Shown: positions 1 to 7,690 of the stretch, one piece after another
Layout: each line of letters opens with the position of its first letter
Position numbering within the stretch: the stretch's first letter is position 1
Source of the DNA: JACVRW01 sp963803085
GTDB lineage: Bacteria > Actinomycetota > Thermoleophilia > Solirubrobacterales > Thermoleophilaceae
Direction of reading: 5' to 3'
Assembly (NCBI GenBank): GCA_963803085.1
Contig: CAWDLE010000010.1
Span: 457,713 to 521,712 of the forward strand
DNA: 64,000 nt
Notes under the pieces: model-generated
What the model was told of the DNA's origin: nothing
Database searches by the model: none
The model's input: the letters and a program-made list of their open reading frames with translations, nothing else
Position numbers and translations under genes: made by a program

Positions 1-87
1 GTCGGCCTTGGCGGGCTCGGGCGTTCCGGAGAGCCGGCGCTCGCCCTCACGCCACTGGTAGAGCGCATTTTCGACCGCGTAGGCCAT
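1..87 (-). CDS. N-terminal part of an unidentified protein, cut by the window edge
   Basis: A minus-strand reading frame starts at the ATG at 87 and runs off the left edge. The 29 visible codons begin MAYAVENALYQWREGER. They are too few to assign a family. It lies 26 bp downstream of the stop of the next minus-strand gene, so the two may be cotranscribed. Function unknown. Confidence 0.4.
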   Translation of the reverse strand, partial: MAYAVENALYQWREGERRLSGTPEPAKAD

Positions 88-113
88 GGCGGCCGAGGCT
101 AGCGCGTGAGCGC

Positions 114-773
114 CTAGTCGTCGTCCTCGCCGTTGCCGGCTTCCTCGGCGTTGCCGGCTTCCTCGCCGGCGCGGCTGATGACGATGCGATCGGGCTCGAT
201 AGTCACCGTCACGGGGCGGTGGCCCGCCCAGTGCTCGGCATAGGTGGGGTCGTCCTGTACCGCGGGGTCGAGCCAGAGCCCGTAGCCCTCCTCGCCGTGA
301 TCGAACGTCCCCTCGAGGGCCTTCGGCTTGCGAGTGCGGCTGCGTCCGCGGCCGCCGCGACGTCCACGACGCCTGCGGGCCGGGGCCTTGGCGGCGCCAT
401 CGCCGTTCTCGGCGTCGCCCTCGTCGGCCTCCGCGTCAGCGGCATCCTCGTCGGTGTCCGCCTCCTCCTCCGCCTGGCGCTCGGCCTCGAGCGCCTCCGC
501 CACGAGGGCGTCGTCCTCGGCGCGCAGGTCCGGCTCCTCGGCCTCGGTGCCCGGGACGAAGGTCTCGCCCTCACCCGCCTCGGCGGGCGCCAGCTCGTGC
601 TCGCGCTTGAAAGCGCGGATATCCCCGACGGAAACGTCGAGCTGGTGGGCGATCCAGGCGTCGGTGCGACCCTGGCGGACCCATGTGCGGATCTGGTTGA
701 GCTGCGGCTTCAGCGATCTACGTGCCAAACGGCGGCGGACACTACCAACCTGGCACCCGAAATCGACATGCAT
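114..773 (-). CDS. Hypothetical protein with HTH-like N-terminus and acidic/basic low-complexity middle
   Basis: Up to 219 residues. The N-terminal part (about residues 22-60) looks like a small helix-turn-helix, with WVRQGRTDAWIAHQLDVS followed by a second helix. It is followed by a strongly acidic Glu/Asp/Ala stretch (about 65-125), a short Arg/Gly-rich basic block (about 130-150) and a more ordered C-terminus containing EGYGLWLDPAVQDDPTYAEH. The basic block suggests nucleic-acid contact, but that is inference. Start is uncertain: the first residues are very basic and an internal start is possible. It is divergent from csrA, with 87 bp between them. Confidence 0.6.
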   Translation of the reverse strand: MHVDFGCQVGSVRRRLARRSLKPQLNQIRTWVRQGRTDAWIAHQLDVSVGDIRAFKREHELAPAEAGEGETFVPGTEAEEPDLRAEDDALVAEALEAERQAEEEADTDEDAADAEADEGDAENGDGAAKAPARRRRGRRGGRGRSRTRKPKALEGTFDHGEEGYGLWLDPAVQDDPTYAEHWAGHRPVTVTIEPDRIVISRAGEEAGNAEEAGNGEDDD

Positions 774-860
774 CCTAACCCCGAACGGTTGCCTGTTGCG
801 CCCGATGGCCCAGGCTGCTTTATTGGGGGAGCGATTCCTTCGGCAGGGGAGAAGTCCGGC

Positions 861-1091
861 GTGCTTGTTCTCACGCGCAAGTCCAACCAGAGCATCATGA
901 TCGGCGACAACATCGAGATTTCGGTGCTCGCGATCATGGGCGAGAAGGTCCGAATCGGAATCGAGGCACCCCGCTCAGTGCCGGTCTTCCGGCGCGAGGT
1001 CTACGTCGAGATCCAGGAGGATCAGGAGGCGGGCGAGGAGCGCACGGACGTCGATATAGCCCTCGAAGAGCTCAAGGCCGACACCGGCTAG
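861..1091 (+). CDS. csrA: Carbon storage regulator CsrA
   Basis: A 76-residue protein starting at GTG 861 with the family-typical opening VLVLTRKSNQSIMIGDNI, the GEKVRIGIEAP core and the VFRREVYVEI strand. CsrA is a homodimeric RNA-binding protein that binds GGA motifs in mRNA leaders and controls translation or stability. An AGGGGAG ribosome site lies about 9 bp upstream, which supports the GTG start; a longer in-frame upstream extension is rejected because it lies in sequence antisense to the neighbour. CsrA is uncommon in Actinobacteria and is usually linked to flagellar genes and fliW, none of which is in this window. The C-terminal tail is acidic. Confidence 0.93.
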   Translation: MLVLTRKSNQSIMIGDNIEISVLAIMGEKVRIGIEAPRSVPVFRREVYVEIQEDQEAGEERTDVDIALEELKADTG

Positions 1092-1103
1092 AAGCGGCCG
1101 GGC

Positions 1104-1346
1104 CTAGCCGCCGGCGAGCATCGCCAGCGTCTCGAACATCACGATCGTGACGATCACGGCCGTCACGACGATGCTGAGAGCGAGGAAGGCGAAGCGGAAG
1201 GATCCCTGCTTGCGCGTGCGCTCGACCCGGCGGACCCGGGAACGCTGGGCGGACTCCTTGCGGAGCCGCTCCCTGCGCACGATCGACTCGGCGGCTTCCT
1301 CGCGGAAGGCCTCCTCGAACTGCGCGAGTGACTGCCTCATGCGCAT
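1104..1346 (-). CDS. Small single-pass membrane protein, hypothetical
   Basis: About 80 residues, starting at ATG 1346 (or 1340). A charged amphipathic N-terminal half (SLAQFEEAFREEAAESIV and an Arg-rich stretch) is followed by one strongly hydrophobic helix near the C-terminus (AFLALSIVVTAVIVTIVMF). The C-tail is only a few residues, so it looks tail-anchored with the charged part in the cytoplasm. It converges on csrA with 12 bp between stop codons. No family recognised. Confidence 0.6.
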   Translation of the reverse strand: MRMRQSLAQFEEAFREEAAESIVRRERLRKESAQRSRVRRVERTRKQGSFRFAFLALSIVVTAVIVTIVMFETLAMLAGG

Positions 1347-1414
1347 GCTCGGCGGAAGGCTACCAGCGGCCTCTGAGGCGAGACCCCGCCTCTCCCGTAT
1401 ACGTAACAATGCGT

Positions 1415-2347
1415 TCATGCGGTTGCGTGCTCCCGCGCAGCCTCCCGGTACACCTGCACGAAACGCAGGTACTTCTTGGCGATCTGGCCCACCGCGTCGC
1501 CCCGCTCGAGGTCTCCGTCGAGGAAGCCCTTGAGGGCGTCCCACCAGATCGTTCGGCCGATCGCGAAGCCGGCGTAGCCCTCCACGGGGGCGCCGGTGCG
1601 CAGCCAGTGCTCGACCTTGGCGTCGTTGGCCCCGCGGCCCAGCACCACGCAGATCACGCCGTCGCGGCCGTCGCGCCGGGCGGTCTCCGAGATGCGCTTG
1701 CAATCCTCCTGCGAGTCGATCCCCTCGATCTTCCAGATGTCCGCCTCGACGCCAGCATCCTGGAGGTCCAGGATCGCGTGGCGCATGAGCTCGGGCCGCA
1801 GCTCCCGGTCGTAGCGCTCCTCGTCGCCGCCGACACTCTCGAGCTGATCCGGCTCTGCTGGCACCAGCAGCTCGAAGAGGAACTTGCGGTCGTGCTCGTG
1901 GAGCCAGTCGGCGAGGCGCTTCAGCTTCTCTGCCTGGGTCCGGTTCATCTCCTCGTCGCCCTCGGGGTTGTAGCGCACGAGCACCTTCGAGAAATCGGGG
2001 TCGGACTTCTCGATGTGGGCGCCGAAGTCCTCGCCGTACTCGAAGTCGAACTCGTTCTGCCCTGACTTCTCCACGGGCATCGCGAGTAGCAGGCCACGGT
2101 CCTTGGCCTCCTCGGGAATGCGCTTGGGCGCGCCGAACTGCTCGTCCACCAGGCAGCCGGTGGCGTGCGGGTCCACGCCCTCCTCGGTCGCCTTCAGCAG
2201 GCCCTCGAAGATGAGGTGCTTCGCGTCCGCGATCGTCTCCGTCTGCTCCGGCGTCGGGTCGCCCTCGATGCCGAACATCTTCTTCTGGAAGGACCCACGG
2301 TGGTCGAACGCGAGGATGTAGAGCTTGCCGTCGTAGCCGAGTGACAT
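1415..2347 (-). CDS. DUF2090 family protein (IolC C-terminal/class I aldolase-like)
   Basis: 310 residues resembling the DUF2090 domain found at the C-terminus of IolC, a TIM-barrel related to 2-deoxy-5-keto-gluconate-6-phosphate aldolase of myo-inositol breakdown. The opening YILAFDHRGSFQKKMFG is typical of this domain, followed by barrel strands such as FLFELLVPAEPDQL, IWKIEGIDSQEDC and GFAIGRTIWWDALKG. The kinase half of IolC is absent. An AAGGAG ribosome site sits about 10 bp before the ATG. It is divergent from the carboxylate-amine ligase, with 47 bp between start codons, so the promoters overlap. No inositol genes are nearby, so the substrate is unknown. Confidence 0.85.
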   Translation of the reverse strand: MSLGYDGKLYILAFDHRGSFQKKMFGIEGDPTPEQTETIADAKHLIFEGLLKATEEGVDPHATGCLVDEQFGAPKRIPEEAKDRGLLLAMPVEKSGQNEFDFEYGEDFGAHIEKSDPDFSKVLVRYNPEGDEEMNRTQAEKLKRLADWLHEHDRKFLFELLVPAEPDQLESVGGDEERYDRELRPELMRHAILDLQDAGVEADIWKIEGIDSQEDCKRISETARRDGRDGVICVVLGRGANDAKVEHWLRTGAPVEGYAGFAIGRTIWWDALKGFLDGDLERGDAVGQIAKKYLRFVQVYREAAREHATA

Positions 2348-2394
2348 GTGCGTACTTCTCCTTGTCGTGTCCCGTGGGTTATACCCTGCGCGCG

Positions 2395-3531
2395 ATGGAG
2401 CACCGCTTCTCGGGCCCCTCCTACACCCTCGGGATCGAGGAGGAGCTCATGATCGTGGACGAGGAGACCCTCGACCTCGTCAATTCCATCGAACGGCTGC
2501 TGTCCGACCTGAGTGATGTACCCACTGAGGGCGAGGTCAAGCCGGAGCTGATGGAGTCGGTCTGCGAGATCGCCACGACGCCGGTGAGGAACACCGTCGA
2601 GGCGGGTGCTCAGCTGCGCGCGATGCGGCAGACCGTGAACCAGGTGGCACAGCAGCACGGAACGAGGATCGGATCCGCCGGCACGCATCCGTTCGCGCTC
2701 TGGGAGGACCAGCGGATCGTCGCGCGACCGCGCTACCGCGACCTGATCTCCGGCCTCCAGTTCGTGGCGCGCCAGGAGATCATCTTCGGCATACACGTGC
2801 ACGTGGGCTTGGACCACCCCGACAAGGCGATCCACGTGACCAACGGGATGCGCGTGCACCTGCCGCTGCTGCTGGCTCTGTCGGCGAACTCGCCGTTCTG
2901 GCGCGGCGACAGCACGGGCCTCGACTCCACGCGCACGCCGATCTTCCGTGCGTTCCCGCGCGTGGGCATTCCGCCGCGCTACGACAACTTCGAGGACTGG
3001 GCGCGCCGGATCGAATTCATGATGGAGTCGAAGGTGATCGGCGACTACACGTACCTCTGGTACGACGTGCGTCCGCACCCGAACTTCGGCACGGTCGAGG
3101 TGCGCGTGATGGACTCCCAGACACGCGTGGAGCACACGCTCGCGCTCGCCGCGCTGGTCCAGGCGATGGTGAAGGAGCTCGCCGAGCACTACGACGAGGG
3201 GAAGGAGCTCTCGCGCTACCCGTACGAGATGCTCGACGAGAACAAGTGGATGGCCGCCCGCCACGGGCTCGACGCGCACCTCGTGGACCTGCCCGACAAG
3301 GAGCGCGTGCCCGTGCCGGAGCTCACGCGGCGCCTGATGGACCGCCTGCGTCCACACGCCAAGGACCTCGGCTCCGAGGAGGACTTCGACTGCGTCGAGG
3401 AGATCCTCGACCGCGGCAACGGCGCCTCTCGGCAGGAGGTTGTCTACGAGGCCAACCACGACCTGCGCGAGGTCGTGCGTGAGATCCTCGACGCGACCGT
3501 ACCGGAGGCCGCGGAGGCCACCGGCGACTGA
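2395..3531 (+). CDS. YbdK-type carboxylate-amine ligase (glutamate-cysteine ligase 2 family)
   Basis: 378 residues of the GCS2/YbdK family, ATP-dependent carboxylate-amine ligases with weak glutamate-cysteine ligase activity in E. coli YbdK. The N-terminal YTLGIEEELMIVD is the family signature for the metal- and ATP-binding strand. Other conserved parts are EVKPELMESVCEIAT, the IHVHVGL segment and the C-terminal NFGTVEVRVMDSQTRV. The ATG at 2395 is chosen because an earlier in-frame ATG lies across the divergent start at 2347. The true substrate is unknown; a role in small-thiol or peptide-like metabolites is possible. Confidence 0.92.
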   Translation: MEHRFSGPSYTLGIEEELMIVDEETLDLVNSIERLLSDLSDVPTEGEVKPELMESVCEIATTPVRNTVEAGAQLRAMRQTVNQVAQQHGTRIGSAGTHPFALWEDQRIVARPRYRDLISGLQFVARQEIIFGIHVHVGLDHPDKAIHVTNGMRVHLPLLLALSANSPFWRGDSTGLDSTRTPIFRAFPRVGIPPRYDNFEDWARRIEFMMESKVIGDYTYLWYDVRPHPNFGTVEVRVMDSQTRVEHTLALAALVQAMVKELAEHYDEGKELSRYPYEMLDENKWMAARHGLDAHLVDLPDKERVPVPELTRRLMDRLRPHAKDLGSEEDFDCVEEILDRGNGASRQEVVYEANHDLREVVREILDATVPEAAEATGD

Positions 3532-3574
3532 GGGGCCGAGCGCGCATGCGGCGCCGGGTACTCTGAGGGGGACC

Positions 3575-4360
3575 GTGTCGCAGCCGGACCTTTTCGTCGT
3601 CTGCAAGAACTGCGGCTCCGAGGTGAGCCCGTACGTGACCGAGTGCCCGTACTGCGGGCAGCGGGTCCGAAAGCGCGCGCCGAAGCTCGACCGCTCGAGC
3701 GGCGAGCCGGAGCAGAAGCGGCGCAAGCGCCAGCGCAAGCTGCCGCGCCTGCGCGCCGAGGAGATTGCCGGCATCGCGCCGGACACGAGGCCGTACGCCA
3801 CGTTTGGGCTGATCCTCGCCTGCGTGGTCGGCATGTTGGTTGCCGCGTGGGATCCGCTGAGGGATATCGGCCAGCTGATCGTGCCGACCCCCTCCGACAA
3901 CGAGATCTGGCGCTGGTTCCTCACTCCGTTCCTGCACGGCGACCAGCTCGGATATGCGTTTGTCGCACTCGTGCCCGTCGGCATCTTTGGGACGCTGCTC
4001 GAGCGCCGCTTCGGACCCGTCGCGGTGGTGGCCACCTTCATCCTGGCCGGTGCCGCCGGCGCGGGTCTGGCCGCGCAGCTCGAGACCTCGCCGCTGCTGT
4101 CCGATCCCCCCGTGTGGGCGGTTTTCGGCGCCAACGGCGCGGCGCTCGGCGTGCTCGTGGCCTGGCTCGTGGACGACAGGCTGGCGGCACGACGCGGCAA
4201 CGACCGCGAGAACGACCTGCTTGGCGTGTACGTGATCGCTGCGGTGCTGGTGCTTCTCTCGCTCACCACCCAGGAGGCGAACATCTCCGCAGCGGTGGGC
4301 GGGGCTCTGGTGGGCGCGGTGATGGGACTGCTCCTGCCAACGATCACCCGGAAGGCCTGA
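3575..4360 (+). CDS. Zinc-ribbon rhomboid-like membrane protein, predicted catalytically dead
   Basis: 261 residues from GTG 3575, with a GAGGGGG ribosome site just upstream. Residues 10-27 form a zinc ribbon (C10, C13, C24, C27), followed by a basic linker and a rhomboid fold: WRWFLTPFLHGDQ, IFGTLLERRFGP, several membrane helices and the closing GGALVGAVMG. In active rhomboid proteases the nucleophile is the Ser of GxSG and the general base is a His in the last helix. Here the motif is GANG, with Asn187 in place of Ser, and the last helix reads ISAAVGG with no His. The HxxxN of helix 2 is also missing. It therefore looks like a bacterial pseudorhomboid. Its TGA overlaps the ATG of the next gene. 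Confidence 0.85.
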   Translation: MSQPDLFVVCKNCGSEVSPYVTECPYCGQRVRKRAPKLDRSSGEPEQKRRKRQRKLPRLRAEEIAGIAPDTRPYATFGLILACVVGMLVAAWDPLRDIGQLIVPTPSDNEIWRWFLTPFLHGDQLGYAFVALVPVGIFGTLLERRFGPVAVVATFILAGAAGAGLAAQLETSPLLSDPPVWAVFGANGAALGVLVAWLVDDRLAARRGNDRENDLLGVYVIAAVLVLLSLTTQEANISAAVGGALVGAVMGLLLPTITRKA

Positions 4361-4683
4361 TGTTCTCTGACGAGCAGGTGGAGGCAGCAGTCCGCGCGCT
4401 GTCCGACCCAGAGCGCTTCGCCGACGCGGAGCGGCTCGTAACCGCCGCCGCGCCCCAGCTCCACCTCGTGCTGGCGCACGCCCTGAACCAGGGCGGCTGG
4501 TTCGGCCCTGCGCACGAGTCGGAGCTACGCTCGGCCGTCGCCGAGGCGGACGAGGCCACACGGGCGACCCGGGTAGAGACCCTTCTGGCCGAGGAGACGC
4601 GCCTGGGCATGATGGTCGGTGTGGCCGTCGGCTGGGAGCTGGCGCGCGAGCTCGGAAATCCCAAAGAACCCGGAGGAGATTAG
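4360..4683 (+). CDS. Hypothetical helical protein coupled to the pseudorhomboid
   Basis: 107 residues, mostly helical and acidic, with no signal peptide or membrane segment. The ATG overlaps the rhomboid stop (ATGA-type overlap), implying translational coupling, and its own stop abuts the ATG of the UPF0173 gene. Visible segments include DEQVEAAVRALSDPERFADA and a hydrophobic stretch near residues 85-95 (LGMMVGVAVGWELA). No family recognised. Confidence 0.75.
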   Translation: MFSDEQVEAAVRALSDPERFADAERLVTAAAPQLHLVLAHALNQGGWFGPAHESELRSAVAEADEATRATRVETLLAEETRLGMMVGVAVGWELARELGNPKEPGGD

Positions 4684-5367
4684 ATGGACATCCGCTTTCT
4701 AGGCCACGCCTGCTTCGAGCTGTCGGACGGTGACACCCGCGTGCTCGTGGATCCCTTCCTGAGCGGCAACCCCAATGCCGCCGCCGAGGCATCCGAGCTC
4801 GAGCCGACCCACATCTTCCTCACGCACGGTCACGCCGACCACTACGGCGACATCGTCGACATCGGCAAGCGCACCGGCGCACAGGTGGTGGCGATCACGG
4901 AGCTGGCGGGCGAGCTCGGCGAGCAGGGACTCGAGAACGTGGCGGATCCCAATATCGGTGGCACGGTCGAGTTCGACGGTGGCTGGGTGCGGATCACCCC
5001 GGCGTGGCACACGAGCACCTCTCCGAACGGGACCGTCAACACCCCGGCCGGACTCGTGATCAACCTGGGCGGCAAGACCGTCTACCACGTGGGCGACACC
5101 GCGCTGTTCTCCGACATCCGGCTCGCCGGCGAGCGTGACGACCTCGACGCGGCGTTCGTCTGCATCGGCGGCCACTACACGATGGACCGCTACGACGCCG
5201 CGGTGGCCTGCGAATGGATCGGCGCGCCGGTGGTGATCCCGTGCCACTACGACACGTTCCCGGCGATCGAGACGGACGCTCAGGCGTTCAAGGCGGACGT
5301 GGAGGAGCGCACGGGAGGCAAGACGACCGTCGAGGTGCTCGACCCCGGCGGGACGCTCAGCCTCTAG
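4684..5367 (+). CDS. UPF0173-family metal-dependent hydrolase (metallo-beta-lactamase fold)
   Basis: 227 residues, the usual length for UPF0173. The fold is metallo-beta-lactamase: MDIRFLGHACFEL at the N-terminus, the metal-binding HGHADHYGD (HxHxDH) at about residues 43-50, a further metal His near AWHTST, the YHVGDTALF Asp motif, GGHYTM and PCHYDTFP. The substrate of the family is not established. It is the third gene of a tight run with the rhomboid-like protein and the 107-residue protein. Its 3' end overlaps a small convergent gene by 11 bp. Confidence 0.93.
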   Translation: MDIRFLGHACFELSDGDTRVLVDPFLSGNPNAAAEASELEPTHIFLTHGHADHYGDIVDIGKRTGAQVVAITELAGELGEQGLENVADPNIGGTVEFDGGWVRITPAWHTSTSPNGTVNTPAGLVINLGGKTVYHVGDTALFSDIRLAGERDDLDAAFVCIGGHYTMDRYDAAVACEWIGAPVVIPCHYDTFPAIETDAQAFKADVEERTGGKTTVEVLDPGGTLSL

Positions 5368-5578
5368 TTACGTCCTGGGCGCCGCGCGCGAACCAGACCG
5401 GCCGGTCCTTCCAGTCGTGCGCGACGAGGGCGGCGCCGAGGGCCGCGAGAAGGATTCCGGTGGCGCCGTGGTGGACGCGCTGGCCGCAGATCCAGACGCG
5501 CCGGCGCATCGGGTCATAACCGAGAAGACGATTACCGTGTGTCCATGGCGTCTGCATTGTGTTACTCCGCACTACCAC
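5357..5578 (-). CDS. Small conserved-looking membrane protein
   Basis: A minus-strand frame of up to 73 residues. The convincing part starts at ATG 5509 (MRRRVWICGQRVHHGATG), followed by one hydrophobic helix (ILLAALGAALVAHDW) and a short polar tail. The RVHHGATG stretch leading into a helix looks like a real small membrane protein and not antisense noise. The longer start at 5578 would overlap the lipoprotein start on the other strand. It is convergent with UPF0173, sharing 11 bp. Function unknown. Confidence 0.45.
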   Translation of the reverse strand: MVVRSNTMQTPWTHGNRLLGYDPMRRRVWICGQRVHHGATGILLAALGAALVAHDWKDRPVWFARGAQDVTRG

Positions 5579-6114
5579 TAATCGGCATTTTGCGGCGAAA
5601 ATTCACCCGAAAACTGTCCACTGGGCTCGTGATCGCGCTCGCGCTGGCCGTTTCCGGCTGCGGCGACGATGACGAGCAGGCGTCGACCCCGCCCGCAACG
5701 ACAGCAATGACGGAGACCGCCGCGACTGAGAGCACACCCGCAGAAACCGTCACCGAGGAGTCCCCCGGAATCAAGACCGAGACCACCCCGGCCGAGCCGC
5801 CGGAGGACCAGCCGGGCGGCGCGGGCGACGAGGAGCCCGCGCGGACGCTGGCGCTCTTCACGGCGAAGGACGGGCGCATCACGCCGCCGGTGGTGCGCGT
5901 GCCGGCGTTCATCTCGATCGAGGTGCAGCTGCGCTCGGCGGACGGCGAGAAGTACAAGATGCGCTTCGGCGACGTGACGATCACGGCCGGCGGCGGCCTC
6001 AGCTCAGTGTCCACGACGATCGACGGCCTGCGCCCGGGCAAGGCGATCGTCGGAACGCCGGATGGCCCCGGCAACCGCGTCCGCATCGAGGCCACGGCCG
6101 AGCCCGGCCCCTAG
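5545..6114 (+). CDS. Putative lipoprotein, hypothetical
   Basis: About 190 residues. A basic n-region (LRRKFTRKLS) precedes a hydrophobic helix ending in a lipobox, LAVSGC, then an Asp/Thr/Glu-rich linker typical of secreted anchored proteins. The C-terminal 100 residues form a beta-rich domain (ALFTAKDGRITPPVVRVPAF to the end) with no family recognised. Start is uncertain: GTG 5539, ATG 5545 and TTG 5590 are all in frame, and TTG 5590 would give the most classical lipoprotein signal. The codon after the stop leads directly into the next gene, so these may be cotranscribed. Confidence 0.75.
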   Translation: MASALCYSALPLIGILRRKFTRKLSTGLVIALALAVSGCGDDDEQASTPPATTAMTETAATESTPAETVTEESPGIKTETTPAEPPEDQPGGAGDEEPARTLALFTAKDGRITPPVVRVPAFISIEVQLRSADGEKYKMRFGDVTITAGGGLSSVSTTIDGLRPGKAIVGTPDGPGNRVRIEATAEPGP

Positions 6115-6117
6115 GCG

Positions 6118-6612
6118 ATGGTCCGCGCGGCCCGAGCCGACGACACCGCGGCGATCGCCGCCATCTACAACGCCGGCATCCGCGAACGCAGCTCGACGTT
6201 TGAGACACGCGAGCGCGAGCCCGCGGAGATCGCCGACCGGATCGCCGCCGACGTCGTGTTCCTGGTCGCCGAGATCGACGCCAACGTTGCTGGGTTCGCT
6301 GCGACCTCGCCGTACAGCGACCGCGAGGCCTACGCGGGAATTGCGGAGTGCAGCGTCTACGTGGACTCGGAGTTGCGCGGCCGCGGCATCGGCACCCAGC
6401 TCCTCGAGGCGCTCGCCGCGGAGGCGGAGCGCGCCGGCCTCCACAAGCTGCTCGGCAAGCTCTTCGCCAGCAACGAGGCGAGCATGCGACTCGTCGCGCG
6501 CCTCGGCTTCCGGGTCGTCGGGACGCACGAGCGACACGGTCAGCTGGACGGCGAGTGGCGCGACGTGATCGTTGTCGAGCGCCTCTTGGCTGGCCAGCCA
6601 ACCATGGGGTAA
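6118..6612 (+). CDS. GNAT acetyltransferase, phosphinothricin/arsinothricin N-acetyltransferase-like
   Basis: 164 residues of the Pat/ArsN branch of the GNAT family. It opens with VRAARADDTAAIAAIYNAGI, typical of phosphinothricin acetyltransferases, carries ECSVYVDSELRGRGIG for the acetyl-CoA pyrophosphate loop, and ends with FASNEASMRLVARLGFRVVG. Family members acetylate phosphinothricin, arsinothricin or amino-acid analogues. Substrate here is inferred only at family level. It starts 3 bp after the lipoprotein stop and is followed 11 bp later by the R2lox gene. Confidence 0.88.
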   Translation: MVRAARADDTAAIAAIYNAGIRERSSTFETREREPAEIADRIAADVVFLVAEIDANVAGFAATSPYSDREAYAGIAECSVYVDSELRGRGIGTQLLEALAAEAERAGLHKLLGKLFASNEASMRLVARLGFRVVGTHERHGQLDGEWRDVIVVERLLAGQPTMG

Positions 6613-6623
6613 TCTGGCGCTCC

Positions 6624-7541
6624 ATGAGCGAATCAGCCACCGATCGCACCCTTCGAGAGGACTTCCAGGCCACGAGCGATCCCGGGCTGATGGAGTCTGC
6701 CGACCGCGGCGAGGTGCACCTGCTCAGCTACCAGCAGCTCTATCTGCTCTGGGAGCGCCAGCAGTGGGCCACGCAGGACATCGACTTCACGCAGGACCGG
6801 ATCGACTGGCACGAGCGCATCCCCGAGGAGGAACGCTTCCAGCGCATGTACGGGCTCAGCTCGTTCTTCATCGGGGAGCAGAAGGTCGCGGAGGAGCTCG
6901 GGCCGATGATGCGCGCGGCGCCCACCGAGGAGATGCGCGTGTTCTTGTGCACCCAGATCGCCGACGAGGCGCGCCACGTGCAGTTCTTCAACCGCTTCTA
7001 CGAGGAGGTGGGCGTGCTCGAGGCGGACTCGCTCCAGGGCCGCCTCGCGGAAACGAACGAGCACGTGAACCCCGAGTTCAACGAGCTCTTCGACGAGATG
7101 CTGAAGAGCCGGGTGGACCATCTCGCCCGCCAGCCCGAGGACCTGGAGATGCTGGTCGAGGCGGTCACGCTCTACCACATGGTCATCGAGGGGATGCTCG
7201 CCCTCACGGGCCAGCACTTCATCCTCCAGTACAACGAGGAGCAGGGCACGCTGCCCGGCTTCGTGGAGGGCTTTAACAAGATCGCTCGCGACGAGCACCG
7301 CCACGTGGCGTTCGGCGCCCGCTTCCTGCGCGAGATGGCGCAGGAGGACAGCCGCTACGCCGAGGCCATCACCCGGACGCTCACCGAGGTCGCCCCCATC
7401 GCGGACGCCGTGCTGCGGCCCAAGTGGTACGTGGAGGGCGAGACCCAGCTCTTCGGAACCGACCTCGAGGAGACCCGCGCCTTCGCGGCGAAGGCGCTGG
7501 AGCGCCGCCTCAAGGTGATCGGGCTCGCGCCGGTTGCTTGA
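6624..7541 (+). CDS. R2-like ligand-binding oxidase (R2lox), Mn/Fe protein
   Basis: 305 residues of the ferritin-like R2 superfamily. Metal ligands by spacing are E85, E115 with H118, E189, E224 with H227. The R2lox hallmark is a Tyr-Val ether cross-link: V88 lies three residues after E85 (GEQKV) and Y184 lies five before E189 (YHMVIE). This matches the V71/Y162 arrangement in Mycobacterium tuberculosis Rv0233, and the 35-residue E189-E224 spacing also matches. It is therefore better called R2lox than ribonucleotide reductase beta subunit; no nrd alpha gene is nearby. R2lox proteins bind a heterodinuclear Mn/Fe centre and a fatty-acid-like ligand; physiological substrate unknown. Start ATG 6624 follows the acetyltransferase by 11 bp. 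Confidence 0.88.
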   Translation: MSESATDRTLREDFQATSDPGLMESADRGEVHLLSYQQLYLLWERQQWATQDIDFTQDRIDWHERIPEEERFQRMYGLSSFFIGEQKVAEELGPMMRAAPTEEMRVFLCTQIADEARHVQFFNRFYEEVGVLEADSLQGRLAETNEHVNPEFNELFDEMLKSRVDHLARQPEDLEMLVEAVTLYHMVIEGMLALTGQHFILQYNEEQGTLPGFVEGFNKIARDEHRHVAFGARFLREMAQEDSRYAEAITRTLTEVAPIADAVLRPKWYVEGETQLFGTDLEETRAFAAKALERRLKVIGLAPVA

Positions 7542-7592
7542 CCGGCGCCTGCCCTCGCGCCGCGCGTCCGACGACTCCGAGCAGCCCTGCCC

Positions 7593-7629
7593 CTAGAACA
7601 TCCGCCCGCCGACGGGCACGTCGGCGGGT
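7593..7629 (-). repeat. Decayed duplicate of the last codons of csaA
   Basis: On the minus strand this stretch reads codons for PADVPVGGRMF and a stop, almost identical to the true end of the CsaA gene (ADVPVGGRMF, stop at 7691-7693). It lies about 60 bp beyond the real stop, separated from it by a palindromic repeat. No start or upstream coding accompanies it, so it is a tail duplication, not a gene. Confidence 0.7.
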
Positions 7630-7630
7630 T

Positions 7631-7680
7631 AGGGTCAGACCCCTTGAGTGCCGGACGCTCAAGGGGTCAGACCCCTTGAG
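7631..7680. repeat. Palindromic GGGGTCAGACCCC-type repeat
   Basis: Two copies of a GGGTCAGACCCCTTGAG sequence occur here. The second, 7658-7680, is a perfect inverted repeat with CTCAAGGGGT arms around CAG. It lies between the convergent R2lox and CsaA genes and could form a bidirectional terminator-like hairpin. REP-like elements of this kind occur in other GC-rich bacteria (recollection, not checked). It splits the csaA 3' end from its partial duplicate. Confidence 0.65.
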
Positions 7681-7690
7681 TCGGGGGGAC

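Noticed and set aside
2341..2394. Upstream in-frame ATG for the carboxylate-amine ligase
   Set aside because: It would extend the protein over the divergent start at 2347. The ATG at 2395 gives the normal N-terminus of the family.
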